NCBI GenBank assembly: GCA_963777625.1
Contig: CAVZRO010000035.1
Span: forward strand, 124,001-188,000
Source: DATDIC01 sp963777625
GTDB lineage: Bacteria; Pseudomonadota; Alphaproteobacteria; Acetobacterales; Acetobacteraceae
Length of the DNA stretch: 64,000 nucleotides
Direction of reading: 5' to 3'
The notes beneath the pieces were generated by a model. That model ran no database searches and was not told the DNA's origin. It saw only the letters and a program-made list of their open reading frames with translations. Position 1 is the stretch's first letter; every line of letters starts with the position of its first letter. Made by a program: the position numbers and the translations under genes. This document shows positions 8,376 through 17,721 of this stretch, one piece after another.

Positions 8376-9704
8376 GGGCCTGTTGATAAATAACTGAATC
8401 GCGGTGTGATTTTCGGTTGGCTGGGATTCCGGCGCGGATAAGGAAGTGTACTAGACTCGGCGCGTGGTTGACGAGGCGGCCATCCAGCTGCGCTACGAGG
8501 CGCTCGATCCGGTGCTGGACGAGCGCGGCCGGCGTCGTTTTGCGGCGGCCGAGGCGCGCGCGGCCGGACGCGGCGGCGTGTGCGGCGGTGTCGCGGATCA
8601 CGGGCATTGCGCGCAGCACGATCATCGCGGCCTGGCCGAACTTGGCGATGCGGCATCCGGCGAGCGGCGCTCGCGGCGGGTGCGTCGTCCGGGCGGCGGC
8701 CGCAAGAAGCTGACCGAGACCGACGCCACGCTGCTGTCCGACCTGCAGAGGTCTGGTCGAGCCGACGACGCGCGGCGATCCGCAGGCGCCGCTGCTGTGG
8801 ACCAGTCGCAGCCTGCGCAATCTGGCCGAGGCGCTGCGGGCGATGGGCCATCGCATCGGCCACAACGTGGTCGCCGATCTGCTGCGCCAGCTCGACTACA
8901 GCCTGCAAGGCAACCGCAAGACCCGCGAAGGCAGCCACACCCCGGATCGCGACGCGCAGTTCCATCTACATCAATGCGCAGGTGAAGCGCCGCTCTGGCG
9001 GCGGGCGAGCCGGCGATCTCGGTCGACACCAAGAAGAAGGAACTGGTCGGCGACTTCAAGAATGCCGGCCGGGAATACCGCCCGAAGGGCGAGCCCGAGC
9101 CGGTGCGGGTGCATGACTTCAAGATCCCCAAACTCGGCCGCGCCGCGCCCTATGGCGTTTACGACATCGCCGGCAACACCGGCTGGGTCAGCGTCGGCAT
9201 CGACCACGACACCGCCAGCTTCGCGGTCAATACCATCCGGCGCTGGTGGCAGACCATGGGACGGGCGCGTTACCCCGACGCGCACAGCCTGCTGATCACC
9301 GCCGATTGCGGCGGCAGCAACGGCGCACGCGTGCGGTTATGGAAGCGCGAACTGCAAGCTCTGGCCAACGAACTCGGCGTGACCATCACCGTCTGTCATC
9401 TGCCGCCTGGCACCAGCAAGTGGAACAAGATCGAGCACCGGCTGTTCTCGTTCATCACCCAGAACTGGCGCGGCAAGCCGCTGGTCAGCTACCAGGCAAT
9501 CGTCCAGTTGATCGCCGCCACCACCACCCGCACCGGCTTGAACGTCAAAAGCGAGATCGACACCGCAATCTATCCGCCAGGCCTCAAGGTCAGCGACAGC
9601 GACATGGCCGCGATCAACCTCTTGCCGCACGCGTTCCACGGAGAGTGGAACTACACCATCGCTCCAAAACCGGAATAACGCTTCAGTTGTTTGTCAACGG
9701 GCCC
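8376..9704 (+). mobile_element. ISAzo13-type insertion sequence remnant
   Basis: Ends are defined by inverted repeats of about 25 bases. The left starts at 8376 (GGGCCTGTTGATAAATAACT...) and the right, read inward from 9704, is GGGCCCGTTGACAAACAACT..., with only a few mismatches. TTA occurs immediately outside both ends (8373-8375 and 9705-9707). The right-hand TTA is the stop codon of the phosphohexomutase gene, read on the minus strand. Length is about 1.33 kb. The left end is shared with the target duplication of the IS701-like element, so the two insertions abut. Confidence 0.82.
8464..9678 (+). pseudogene. ISAzo13-family (Rhodopirellula-type DDE) transposase, multiply frameshifted
   Basis: Pieces of one transposase occur in order in three frames: VDEAAIQLRYEALDPVLDER, SRITGIARSTI, RRVRRPGGGRKKLTETDATL, SLRNLAEALRAMGHRIGHNV, SVDTKKKELVGDFKNAGREY, and an uninterrupted last part from about 9060 to the stop at 9678 (KIPKLGRAAPYGVYDIAGNT, SLLITADCGGSNG, LPPGTSKWNKIEHRLFSFI). 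About five frame changes are needed, so it is inactive. The conserved C-terminal core identifies the family. Confidence 0.85.
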
Positions 9705-11111
9705 TTAGTGCCCGGCATGGGCGCCGGAAAAATCCGGCGCCGATAGCCCGCTCGCCTCCAAATGCCGGACCAGATCGGACTTCAGTCGCTCCAGCCCCTC
9801 GGCGCTGGTTGCCTCGGCGCGTGCCACCAGCACGGCCTGGGTGTTGGACGCGCGCAGCAGCCACCACCCGTCCGGGGTCAGCACACGCACGCCGTCGATC
9901 TCGGAGACCTTCGCGTTTTCTGAGCGCAGGCGTTTCGCAACTTCCTCGATCACCTTGAACTTGCGCTCCTCCGGGCAGTCGAACCGCAATTCGGGCGTGT
10001 TGACGACCTGGGGCAGCGCGCGGCGAACCTGCGATAGCTTGACGTCCAGGCGCGCGATGATTCCAAGCAGGCGAACCGCGGCGTACAGCGCATCGTCGAA
10101 GCCGTACCAGCGATCGGCGAAAAAAATATGCCCCGACATCTCGCCGGCGAGCGGTGCACCGGTCTCCGCCATCCGTGCCTTGATCAGGCTATGGCCGGTT
10201 TTGTACATCTCGGGGTTGCCGCCGGCGCGCGCGATTTCATCGAACAGCACCTGGCTGGCTTTCACATCGGCGATGATCGTCGCGCCGGGGTGATCGCGCA
10301 GAACATCGCGTGCCAGCACCACCATCACCTGATCGCCGAACAGTATCTGCCCGCTGTCATCGACCAGCCCGATCCGATCGGCGTCCCCATCCAGTGCAAT
10401 GCCGACATCGGCGCGACGCGCCAACACCTCGGCCTGCAACTGTTCCAGATTTTTCGGCACGGTGGGATCGGGATGATGGGCCGGAAAGCGTCCGTCGATG
10501 TCTCCGTTCAGCACGATGTGCTTGCCCGGCAGCGCGGCGACAAGCCTGGTCAGAACCTCACCGGCGGCGCCGTTGCCGTTGTCCCAGACGGCGGTCAGGT
10601 CGCGATCGCCACCATCCCAGTCGGTCAGCAGCCGGGACACATAGGCAGCGCGGAGATCGATGGTCTGCTCGGTGCCGGCGGCTTCCGCCACGACCTCGCC
10701 GGCAGCCGCTTTCGCACCCAGATCGTAAATCTGCTGGCCGAAAAACGGCTTGCGGCCAAGCATCATCTTGAAGCCGTTATAGTCGGGCGGGTTGTGGCTG
10801 CCGGTGACCATGACGGCGCCGTCGGTTTCCAGCGTGGTGGCGGCGTAATACAGCAGCGGCGTCGGTCCGCGCCCGACCCGCAGCACATCCAGTCCGCAGG
10901 CGACCAACCCTTCCACCAGCGCCGCCTCCAGCTCGGGGCTCGACAGGCGCCCATCATAGCCGACCGCCACCCGCTTCCCGGCTCCCGCAACCAGGCTGCC
11001 GAAGGTCCGGCCGATCGCGAATGCGTCCGTGGGCTTCAGGGTCTGCCCGACGATGCCGCGGATGTCGTATTCACGCAGGACGGTCGGGTCGAATCGGTGC
11101 GAAAAGCCCAT
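9705..11111 (-). CDS. Phosphomannomutase/phosphoglucomutase
   Basis: Alpha-D-phosphohexomutase interconverting hexose 1- and 6-phosphates through a phosphoserine; it supplies glucose-1-P or mannose-1-P for surface polysaccharide. At 468 aa it shows all signature sites: TGSHNPPDYNGFK with the phosphoserine at about residue 105, metal-binding DGDADRIG at about 241-248, sugar-binding GEMSGHIFF at about 323, and the phosphate-binding RASNTQ loop near the C-terminus. It lies just downstream of galU, 9 bases apart, on the same strand, consistent with a UDP-glucose operon. Its TAA stop directly touches the ISAzo13-type element, so the last residues or stop codon may have been shaped by that insertion. 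Confidence 0.95.
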   Translation of the reverse strand: MGFSHRFDPTVLREYDIRGIVGQTLKPTDAFAIGRTFGSLVAGAGKRVAVGYDGRLSSPELEAALVEGLVACGLDVLRVGRGPTPLLYYAATTLETDGAVMVTGSHNPPDYNGFKMMLGRKPFFGQQIYDLGAKAAAGEVVAEAAGTEQTIDLRAAYVSRLLTDWDGGDRDLTAVWDNGNGAAGEVLTRLVAALPGKHIVLNGDIDGRFPAHHPDPTVPKNLEQLQAEVLARRADVGIALDGDADRIGLVDDSGQILFGDQVMVVLARDVLRDHPGATIIADVKASQVLFDEIARAGGNPEMYKTGHSLIKARMAETGAPLAGEMSGHIFFADRWYGFDDALYAAVRLLGIIARLDVKLSQVRRALPQVVNTPELRFDCPEERKFKVIEEVAKRLRSENAKVSEIDGVRVLTPDGWWLLRASNTQAVLVARAEATSAEGLERLKSDLVRHLEASGLSAPDFSGAHAGH

Positions 11112-11120
11112 GGATATTCC

Positions 11121-11990
11121 TTATCCGCAATAGGTCTTGAGGAACGCGCGGACCGCCGGACCAAGATCGTCCCGTTTCAGCGCAAACGCGATCTGCGCTT
11201 CCAGGAACCCGGCCTTGTCGCCGCAGTCGAATCGCCGGCCCTCGTAGCGCAGGCCGTGGAACGGCTGGCGGCCGATCAGCCGTGCCATGCCGTCCGTGAG
11301 CTGCACCTCGTTGCCGGCACCGCGCTTGGTCTGCGCCAGTTCAGCGATGACCTCCGGCATCAGTACGTAGCGACCGATGATCGACAGGTTGGAGGGCGCT
11401 TCCGCGGGAGCCGGTTTTTCGACCAGCCCAAGTACCTCGACCAGACGCCCATCGTCCCGACCGGTGCGCAGAATGCCGTACCGGCTGGTCTGATCGCTTG
11501 GCACCTCCACCACGGCGACCACGTTGCCACCGGTTTCGGCGTATGCGTCGGCGAGCTGTTTCAGGCAGGGCGTGTCAGCGAGGATCAGATCATCAGGCAA
11601 CAAAATGGCGAACGGATCGTCGCCGATGAAGGCGCGGGCGCACCAGATCGCATGGCCGAGACCAAGCGGTACCTGCTGGCGAACGGTGACCATTGAGCCG
11701 GGTTCGACATGAGTGCCCTTCAGCAGCTCGAACGCGTCCTGCTTGTCGCGCTCGCGCAGTGTGGCTTCGAGTTCGAAAGCGATATCGAAATGCTCCACCA
11801 GGGCAGTCTTGCCGCGTCCGGTCACCATGCAGAATTGTTCGATGCCGGCGGCACGAGCCTCTTCGATCGCATATTGAATCAATGGTTTGTCCACCACGGG
11901 AAGCATTTCCTTCGCCACCGCCTTGGTGGCGGGAAGGAATCGGGTGCCCAGGCCGGCGACTGGCAGCACAGCCTTTAGCAGCGGTTTCAT
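11121..11990 (-). CDS. galU: UTP-glucose-1-phosphate uridylyltransferase
   Basis: Makes UDP-glucose from UTP and glucose-1-phosphate. The N-terminal nucleotide-binding signature AGLGTRFLPATKAVAKEMLP, followed by VVDKPLIQY, is intact, as are EKP (in LGLVEKPAPAEAPS) and the RRFDCGDKAGFLEA C-terminal motif. At 289 aa it has the usual bacterial GalU length. The start ATG is at 11990 on the minus strand. It precedes the phosphohexomutase gene; together they convert glucose-6-P to UDP-glucose. Confidence 0.96.
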   Translation of the reverse strand: MKPLLKAVLPVAGLGTRFLPATKAVAKEMLPVVDKPLIQYAIEEARAAGIEQFCMVTGRGKTALVEHFDIAFELEATLRERDKQDAFELLKGTHVEPGSMVTVRQQVPLGLGHAIWCARAFIGDDPFAILLPDDLILADTPCLKQLADAYAETGGNVVAVVEVPSDQTSRYGILRTGRDDGRLVEVLGLVEKPAPAEAPSNLSIIGRYVLMPEVIAELAQTKRGAGNEVQLTDGMARLIGRQPFHGLRYEGRRFDCGDKAGFLEAQIAFALKRDDLGPAVRAFLKTYCG

Positions 11991-12158
11991 CGTGTCAGGG
12001 TTCCTGTGCGATGGGCAATGAAACGGACGGCACGTACAAAGTCCGCACGACCGGCGTGGCTGGCCGCGCGTTCACCTCTCCCGCAAGCCGGGAGACATGA
12101 AGCTCGCACATCCGGCCATGCTCGGGCCTTTCCTGCGGCGCAACTTGCCGTGAGATGC

Positions 12159-12653
12159 TCAGGACCAACGGCGGGTGTGGTTCCGCGCCGGACCGAGCAA
12201 GACGTCACGCGCCTGATTGATGCGCGCGGCAAGCCAGTCCGAGCCGCCGGTGTCCGGATGGGCGGCGCGCATCAACCGGCGATGCGCCGCGCGGATCTCG
12301 GCCTCGGTGGCGCCCGGGCGCAGCCCGAGTATCTGGTAGGCATCGTCGGACGACATCGGGCCACCGGACGGCGGCGGCGGAGCCGCGGCGCTGGGCGAGA
12401 ACGCCGACGCCCAATGCGAGGCCCAATGGGAGGTACGGAACCGGTTCCAGATCACCGGGCCGGCGAAGACAAGCGCCGCCAGGGCAATCCCTTCCCGGCC
12501 GGTCAGCACCAGCATAAGCGCAAGGCTGACTCCTCCCAGGGCAAGCACCCAGAGCAGAAACGACTTGATGGTCGTAACGGATGCCCGCTCGAAGGCGCGA
12601 AGCCCGCCAAGCAGCAGGAACAGGGTAAATCCGCCGAGGATAAGCCAGATCAT
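12159..12653 (-). CDS. Membrane-anchored DnaJ-domain protein
   Basis: A 164-aa protein with hydrophobic segments at about residues 1-19, 31-53 and 55-66, then a proline-rich linker (AAAPPPPSGG), then a compact C-terminal J domain with the HPD tripeptide (AAHPDTGGSDWLAARINQAR). This order (membrane anchor, then C-terminal J domain with no G/F or zinc region) is that of Tim14/Pam18-like DnaJ proteins seen in many alphaproteobacteria. It likely recruits DnaK to the inner membrane; the client is unknown. The stop is at 12159; 168 bases lie between it and galU, in which I see no further gene. Confidence 0.88.
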   Translation of the reverse strand: MIWLILGGFTLFLLLGGLRAFERASVTTIKSFLLWVLALGGVSLALMLVLTGREGIALAALVFAGPVIWNRFRTSHWASHWASAFSPSAAAPPPPSGGPMSSDDAYQILGLRPGATEAEIRAAHRRLMRAAHPDTGGSDWLAARINQARDVLLGPARNHTRRWS

Positions 12654-12719
12654 CGGTCAGCAGCTTCTCGCGCCCACGCAGGCCGTGCCTTGATAACATA
12701 CCTGCTGGTAACGGCGAAA

Positions 12720-12752
12720 CGCGCGGGCTCGGCAATGGCCAGAGCCCGCGCG
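12720..12752 (-). terminator. Hairpin downstream of the Hsp20-DUF1150 pair
   Basis: A perfect 11-bp stem (CGCGCGGGCTC at 12720-12730 pairing with 12742-12752) with an 11-base loop, followed on the minus strand by a short T-run (TTTC). It lies about 65 bases beyond the DUF1150 stop, where a Rho-independent terminator would be expected, though the T-tract is weak. Confidence 0.55.
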
Positions 12753-12815
12753 ACCGCCAGCGCGACGCTACGTGCCGCGCGAATTACGCGGGCCGCCGCT
12801 GTTCGGCGGCGAGGC

Positions 12816-13079
12816 TCAGTGGACGGTGACCGGCACCATCTCGTGCTGGAGGATGGCGGCAATCGCCATGTCATGGTCGTCGGCAACAGCCATGGGGGTG
12901 CCATCGGCGGCGTGGATCGCAAATCCAGCCTCACCGTTGATGGTCACCGGACGGACATAGGCGATCTGTGCCATGCCGAGCTGGGCGAGCTGGGCTTCCG
13001 ACAGATGCCGGATGTCCACGATGACCGCGCTGGGGGCTGCATTGCCCTGGTCGCCCGATCCATTTGTATTGACGTTCAT
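12816..13079 (-). CDS. DUF1150 family protein
   Basis: A small 87-aa protein. I chose the ATG at 13079 because an AAGGAG ribosome-binding site lies about 6 bases upstream; longer upstream in-frame codons lack one. The core IVDIRHLSEAQLAQLGMAQI and VRPVTINGEAGFAIHAADG match the DUF1150 family found beside small heat-shock proteins in alphaproteobacteria. Function is unknown. It is downstream of the hsp20 gene on the same strand, 91 bases apart, suggesting a link to stress or proteostasis. Confidence 0.82.
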   Translation of the reverse strand: MNVNTNGSGDQGNAAPSAVIVDIRHLSEAQLAQLGMAQIAYVRPVTINGEAGFAIHAADGTPMAVADDHDMAIAAILQHEMVPVTVH

Positions 13080-13170
13080 CTTCGTCTCCTTGCGGCGGCC
13101 CGCCTTTTGCAGCGCCGTCGCTTTGTCGTCGCATTGTTTAGCCGACCGTTTCACTCCGTGGCACTAAATC

Positions 13171-13644
13171 TCATGCCTTCTCTGCCTTGCCATGCACCAC
13201 CGCCGCATGGCCGTTGCCGCCGCGCCGGCTCTCGCCGGTATTGCGGATTTCGATGGTCTTCACCCGCAGCTCGGGCTGTGGACGAGCAAGATCGATGTGC
13301 AGCAGTCCGCTATCCAGCCAGGCACCCTTCACTTCGATGCCTTCGGCAAGCACGAAGGCCCGCTGGAACTGCCGCGCGGCGATGCCACGATGCAGGAACA
13401 CCCGGTCCTGGGTGTCATCCGCCTGGCGTCCGCGGATCACCAGTTGATTGTCTTCCTGGGTGATTTGCAGCTCATCCATGGTGAACCCGGCAACCGCGAG
13501 CGTGATGCGCAGCCCGCTGGGGCCGGTCTGCTCGATATTGTAGGGCGGATAGCCATCGGCCGAGTTCTTCGACGCGCGTTCGAGCATCTGTTCGAGATGG
13601 TCGAAGCCGAGGAACATCGGCGAGGTAAACAGGCGGGTGGACAT
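13171..13644 (-). CDS. Hsp20/alpha-crystallin small heat-shock protein
   Basis: ATP-independent holdase chaperone. The ATG at 13644 has a strong GGAGGAGG site just upstream, giving 157 aa. The N-terminal region (FTSPMFLGFDHLEQMLERAS) is the IbpA-like alphaproteobacterial form. The alpha-crystallin domain spans about residues 35-130 (YNIEQTGPSGLRITLAVAGF at its start, FQRAFVLAEGIEVKGAWLDS near its end). Proteins of this class act as oligomers that hold unfolding proteins for DnaK. It is transcribed away from def across a 161-base divergent spacer. Confidence 0.93.
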   Translation of the reverse strand: MSTRLFTSPMFLGFDHLEQMLERASKNSADGYPPYNIEQTGPSGLRITLAVAGFTMDELQITQEDNQLVIRGRQADDTQDRVFLHRGIAARQFQRAFVLAEGIEVKGAWLDSGLLHIDLARPQPELRVKTIEIRNTGESRRGGNGHAAVVHGKAEKA

Positions 13645-13805
13645 GGCCTCCTCCAAGCGAGCGGGGCGTGGCGCCGGGACCCGCACTCGGCATCCCGACA
13701 CGGAACATCTTGGCAATCAGCTTGTCGCTTGCAAGGGGAGAAACCGCCGGAACTCGGGGCAGCATTGCGTTGATCGGGACCGGTCCAGGAGCTACATGCC
13801 GGACC

Positions 13806-14348
13806 ATGAGTGAGACAATGAGCCAGTTGTTGCCGATTCTGATTGCCCCCGATCCGGCGCTGAAGACACGCGCCCGGCCGGTGGGAACGCAGCATGAGGC
13901 GCAGGTGCGAGCGCTCGTTCCGCGCATGCTGGCAACAATGTATCGGGCGCCAGGCATCGGACTGGCGGCGCCTCAGGTCGGGGTCGGGTTGCGGCTGACT
14001 GTGGTGGACCTGATGCCGGACAACAAGCCGGCCCCGCTCGTCCTGGTCAATCCCGAAGTGATGGCCGTCAGTGACGAGCTGGCGACGCGCGAGGAAGGCT
14101 GCCTGTCGCTGCCGGGGCAATATGCCGACATCACCCGTCCGGCGCATGTCAGGATCCGCTATCTCGACCAGATGGGGGTCCGCCAGGAAATCGAGGCCCA
14201 CGGGCTGCTCGCGGCGTGCCTGCAGCACGAGATCGACCACCTGGATGGCGTGCTGTTTGTCGATCATCTGTCTGGCCTGAAGCGCAACATGATACTGCGC
14301 CGGCTTGCCAAGGAGATGCGGCAGAAACGCGACAACGCTGCGGCGTAA
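13806..14348 (+). CDS. def: Peptide deformylase
   Basis: Metalloenzyme removing the formyl group from nascent N-termini. All three motifs are present: GIGLAAPQVG (residues 50-59), EGCLSLPG (97 on, metal-ligand Cys) and QHEIDHLDG (140 on, HExxH). The ATG at 13806 gives 180 aa; a second ATG four codons later is possible. The next gene, fmt, starts 8 bases after the stop, the classic def-fmt pair. Confidence 0.97.
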   Translation: MSETMSQLLPILIAPDPALKTRARPVGTQHEAQVRALVPRMLATMYRAPGIGLAAPQVGVGLRLTVVDLMPDNKPAPLVLVNPEVMAVSDELATREEGCLSLPGQYADITRPAHVRIRYLDQMGVRQEIEAHGLLAACLQHEIDHLDGVLFVDHLSGLKRNMILRRLAKEMRQKRDNAAA

Positions 14349-14356
14349 CTTCGTCC

Positions 14357-15262
14357 ATGCGATTGGCATTCATGGGCAGTCCGGATTTCGCCGTGCCGGC
14401 GCTGCTGGCGCTGCAGGCGGCCGGCCATGCGATCGCGGCGGTCTATTGCCAGCCGCCGCGGCCCGCCGGGCGCGGTTATCGGACACAGCCATGCCCGGTC
14501 CAGGCAGCGGCCGAGCGGCTGCGGTTGCCGGTGCGCTCGCCCGCCCGGTTGCGTGGGGACATGGCAGTGCAGGCGGAGTTCGCGGCGCTCGACCTGGACG
14601 CGGCGGTGGTCGCCGCCTACGGGCTGATCCTGCCGCAACCGATGCTGGACGCGCCGCGCCACGGTTGCCTGAACATCCATGCGAGCTTGCTGCCGCGCTG
14701 GCGCGGCGCCGCGCCGATCCAGGCCGCGGTGCTGGCGGGCGACACGCAGACTGGGGTCACCATCATGCGGATGGATGCCGGGCTGGATACCGGTCCGATT
14801 CTGCTGGCGGAGTCCGTTCCCATTCCGCCGCGTGCCACATCGGCTACGTTGCACGACGTGCTTGCCGGGTTGGGAGCCGGGCTGGCGGTGCGGGCACTGG
14901 CGGAACAGCCGGAGCCGGTTCCGCAGCCGTCGGAGGGCGCAACCTATGCCGCGCGGCTGAGCCGGGACGATGGACGGATCGACTGGAACCACGAGGCTGA
15001 GCGGCTTGACCGGCAGGTCCGCGCATTCGATCCCTGGCCCGGCAGCTTCACCCGCATTGGCGCATCGACCATGAAAATCCTTTCGGCACAGCCGGAACCA
15101 GGGGCCGGCCAGCCAGGCACCGTGCTGGATGACGCACTGCTGATTGCCTGCGGCGCCGACGCGTTGCGCCTGACGCGGGTCCAGCTTGCCGGCCGGGGAG
15201 CGCTGGACGCGGCGAATTTTCTGCGCGGCCACCCGGTGCCGCCCGGCACTCGCCTGGGCTGA
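14357..15262 (+). CDS. fmt: Methionyl-tRNA formyltransferase
   Basis: Formylates initiator Met-tRNA using 10-formyl-THF. The start MRLAFMGSPDFAVPALLAL is typical. The catalytic segment HGCLNIHASLLPRWRGAAPI (folate-binding SLLPRWRG) and GVTIMRMDAGLDTGPIL are intact, followed by the C-terminal OB-like domain (RLDRQVRAFDPWPGSFT). At 301 aa it is near the family length. The stop overlaps the truA start (TGATG). Confidence 0.97.
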   Translation: MRLAFMGSPDFAVPALLALQAAGHAIAAVYCQPPRPAGRGYRTQPCPVQAAAERLRLPVRSPARLRGDMAVQAEFAALDLDAAVVAAYGLILPQPMLDAPRHGCLNIHASLLPRWRGAAPIQAAVLAGDTQTGVTIMRMDAGLDTGPILLAESVPIPPRATSATLHDVLAGLGAGLAVRALAEQPEPVPQPSEGATYAARLSRDDGRIDWNHEAERLDRQVRAFDPWPGSFTRIGASTMKILSAQPEPGAGQPGTVLDDALLIACGADALRLTRVQLAGRGALDAANFLRGHPVPPGTRLG

Positions 15263-16047
15263 TGCCCCGGTGGGCGCTGCTGCTGGAATATGACGGGGCG
15301 CCGTTCGTCGGCTGGCAGCGGCAGGTGAATGGATTATCGGTGCAGGAGGTGCTGGAGGCAGCGGCGGCCCGCCTCAATCATGGCGCCGCCGTGTCCAGCG
15401 TGGTGGCCGGCCGCACCGATGCCGGCGTGCACGCGGCCGGCCAGGTGGCGGAAATCGCCCTGGGTCGCGAGATCAGTGCCGTGCAGCTTCGGGAAGCGCT
15501 GAACTATCACTTGAAGCCGCACCCGATCGTGGTTCTGCGGACGGCGCCGGCGCCCGATGGATGGAACGCGCGGTTTTCCGCCATTCGGCGCCGTTACCGG
15601 TATCTGATCCTGAACCGGCGTCCGCGACCGGCCCTGCTGGCAGGCCGAGCATGGCACGTGTCGCGGACGCTGGATGAGGCGGCGATGCAAGCTGCCGCGC
15701 GCCTGCTGCTGGGCCGACATGACTTCACCAGCTTCCGCGCTGCCGCCTGCCAGGCACGAAGCCCGTTGCGCACGCTCGATCGGCTGGAGGTGCGGCGGTC
15801 TGGCGAGCTGGTGGAGATCACCGCCGAAGCGCGCAGCTTTCTGCATCATCAGGTTCGCAACATGGTCGGGACGCTGCGGCTGGTGGGGGACGGAAGCTGG
15901 CGGGTGGAGCGCGTCGGCGCCGCCCTGGCAGCACGGGACCGGGCTGCCGGGGGGCCGACCGCTCCGGCTGACGGGCTTTGCCTGATGGAGGTCGGATATT
16001 TGCAGCTGCCGTTCGGGAACGCCGACGCGGCAACGGGGCAAGTGTAA
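15262..16047 (+). CDS. truA: tRNA pseudouridine(38-40) synthase TruA
   Basis: Isomerises uridines 38-40 in tRNA anticodon stems. The catalytic aspartate lies in VVAGRTDAGVHAAGQV at residue 53. Other family segments are FVGWQRQ near the N-terminus, RRYRYLILNRRPRPAL in the middle and FLHHQVRNMVGTLRLVGDG toward the C-terminus. At 261 aa it is full length. It is the third gene of the def-fmt-truA translation operon. Confidence 0.97.
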   Translation: MPRWALLLEYDGAPFVGWQRQVNGLSVQEVLEAAAARLNHGAAVSSVVAGRTDAGVHAAGQVAEIALGREISAVQLREALNYHLKPHPIVVLRTAPAPDGWNARFSAIRRRYRYLILNRRPRPALLAGRAWHVSRTLDEAAMQAAARLLLGRHDFTSFRAAACQARSPLRTLDRLEVRRSGELVEITAEARSFLHHQVRNMVGTLRLVGDGSWRVERVGAALAARDRAAGGPTAPADGLCLMEVGYLQLPFGNADAATGQV

Positions 16048-16175
16048 CTGATGTGATGCCAGGGTCGCGGTACGGATCGGTCAGTAATTGGAGAGACAGC
16101 GCGCAACGACCTTGCCTCAGTGGCGCTTCCCACCCGGCGCTTCCCAGTGGGGCCGTGGGGTGTAATCTGTCGGCA

Positions 16176-17696
16176 ATGTCCGAGAACGAGAAAACGCCGC
16201 ATCGTACACTGATCACCGCCTGCGTGATGACGGCGACCCTGATGCAGATGCTCGATTCCGCCATCGCCAACGTCGCACTGCCTTACATGCAAGGCAGCCT
16301 GTCAGCTTCGCGCGACGAGATCACCTGGGTACTGACGTCATACGTGATCGCCGCGGCGATCATGACCGCCCCGGTCGGATGGATGGCGGTGCGCTTCGGG
16401 CGCAAACGGCTTTTCCTTATTTGCCTGACCGGCTTCACCATCGCCTCCATGCTATGCGGCGCTGCACAATCATTGGCCCAGATGGTGGTGTTCCGGCTGT
16501 TCCAGGGCATGTGCGGTGCCGCGCTGGTGCCGCTGTCGCAGGCCACCATGCTGGATATCTACCCGTTCTCGAAGCGCGCCTATGCGATGGCGATCTTCAG
16601 CTCCGGCGTGATGTTCGGCCCGATCATGGGGCCGACGCTCGGCGGTTATCTTACTTACATGTACAACTGGCGGTACGTGTTCTACGTCAATCTGCCGTTC
16701 GGTATCCTGGCGATCACTGGCCTGATCCTGTTCATGCCGCGCGGCACCCCGAAGCAGGAGATGCGGTTCGACTGGTGGGGCTTTGCCGTGCTGGCGCTCG
16801 GGGTCGGATCGTTGCAAATGATGCTTGACCGCGGACAGGAGCAGGACTGGTTCGCGTCGCGCGAAATCATCCTCGAGGCCACTCTGGCCGGCGTCGGCAT
16901 GTACCTGTTCGTGGTGCACATGCTGACGGCACGCCGGCCGTTTCTGTCCACCGGCATATTCCGCGATCGGAACTTCGTCTGCTCGGTCTCGATGACGTTC
17001 TGCATCTCGATGGTGATGCTGGCGACATCGGCGCTGCTGGCGCCCTATCTGCAGGACCTGGCGGACTACCCAGTGTTCACCGCCGGCATCGCGCTGGCGC
17101 CGCGCGGGATCGGCACGATGTTCGCCATGTTCTTCGCCAGTTGGCTGGCCAACCATGTCGATCAGCGCAAGATCATGGCGGTCGGCCTGACGATACTCGG
17201 GTTCGCGCTGCACGAAATGAGCAGTTGGACACCCGACGTCACCGAAGGCCAGATGATGGTCACGCTGATGGTGCAGGGCGTGTCCACCGGCCTGATCTTC
17301 AACCCGATGACCGTGGTGGCGTTCGTCACCCTGCCAGCGTCGTTGCGCGGCGAGGCCACTGCCTTGCAGGCGCTGGCACGCAACCTGGGGGCCGCGATCG
17401 GCATCTCTGTGACCACCTTCACCCTGTCGCGCAGCGCGCAGACCATGCATGCCGACATCGTCGCCAATATCACTCCGTTCGACCGGATGCTGCAGGGAAC
17501 CGGGGCGGTGGCGCATTTCTGGAACCCGGCGACGCCGCATGGCGCCGCGCTGCTGGATCAGGAGATCAACCGGCAGGCACAGATCATCGCCTACAACAAC
17601 GACTTCCACATGATGGCGTTTATCGTGGTCCCGCCGCTGCTGCTGCTGTTGCTATTACGCCGCGTCTCCCGGCCAACTGGCGCGGCGGCCGAGTAA
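16176..17696 (+). CDS. DHA2-family (EmrB-type) MFS multidrug exporter
   Basis: Fourteen-helix proton antiporter. I chose the ATG at 16176 (MSENEKTPHRTLITACVM), since anything upstream overlaps truA and lacks family similarity. The product is 506 aa. Signatures are LDSAIANVALPYMQG in helix 1, the motif A loop GWMAVRFGRKRLFLIC, and motif C-like SSGVMFGPIMGPTLGG. No EmrA membrane-fusion gene or dedicated regulator is adjacent, so the substrate cannot be guessed; it may share a fusion protein encoded elsewhere. Confidence 0.92.
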   Translation: MSENEKTPHRTLITACVMTATLMQMLDSAIANVALPYMQGSLSASRDEITWVLTSYVIAAAIMTAPVGWMAVRFGRKRLFLICLTGFTIASMLCGAAQSLAQMVVFRLFQGMCGAALVPLSQATMLDIYPFSKRAYAMAIFSSGVMFGPIMGPTLGGYLTYMYNWRYVFYVNLPFGILAITGLILFMPRGTPKQEMRFDWWGFAVLALGVGSLQMMLDRGQEQDWFASREIILEATLAGVGMYLFVVHMLTARRPFLSTGIFRDRNFVCSVSMTFCISMVMLATSALLAPYLQDLADYPVFTAGIALAPRGIGTMFAMFFASWLANHVDQRKIMAVGLTILGFALHEMSSWTPDVTEGQMMVTLMVQGVSTGLIFNPMTVVAFVTLPASLRGEATALQALARNLGAAIGISVTTFTLSRSAQTMHADIVANITPFDRMLQGTGAVAHFWNPATPHGAALLDQEINRQAQIIAYNNDFHMMAFIVVPPLLLLLLLRRVSRPTGAAAE

Positions 17697-17721
17697 CCGA
17701 CGCAAACCGGCCACTTCGCGC

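Noticed and set aside
13645..13805. Sigma-32-type heat-shock promoter upstream of hsp20
   Set aside because: A CCCTTGCAAG box is present on the minus strand but the -10 match at the right spacing is poor; not supportable without transcript data.
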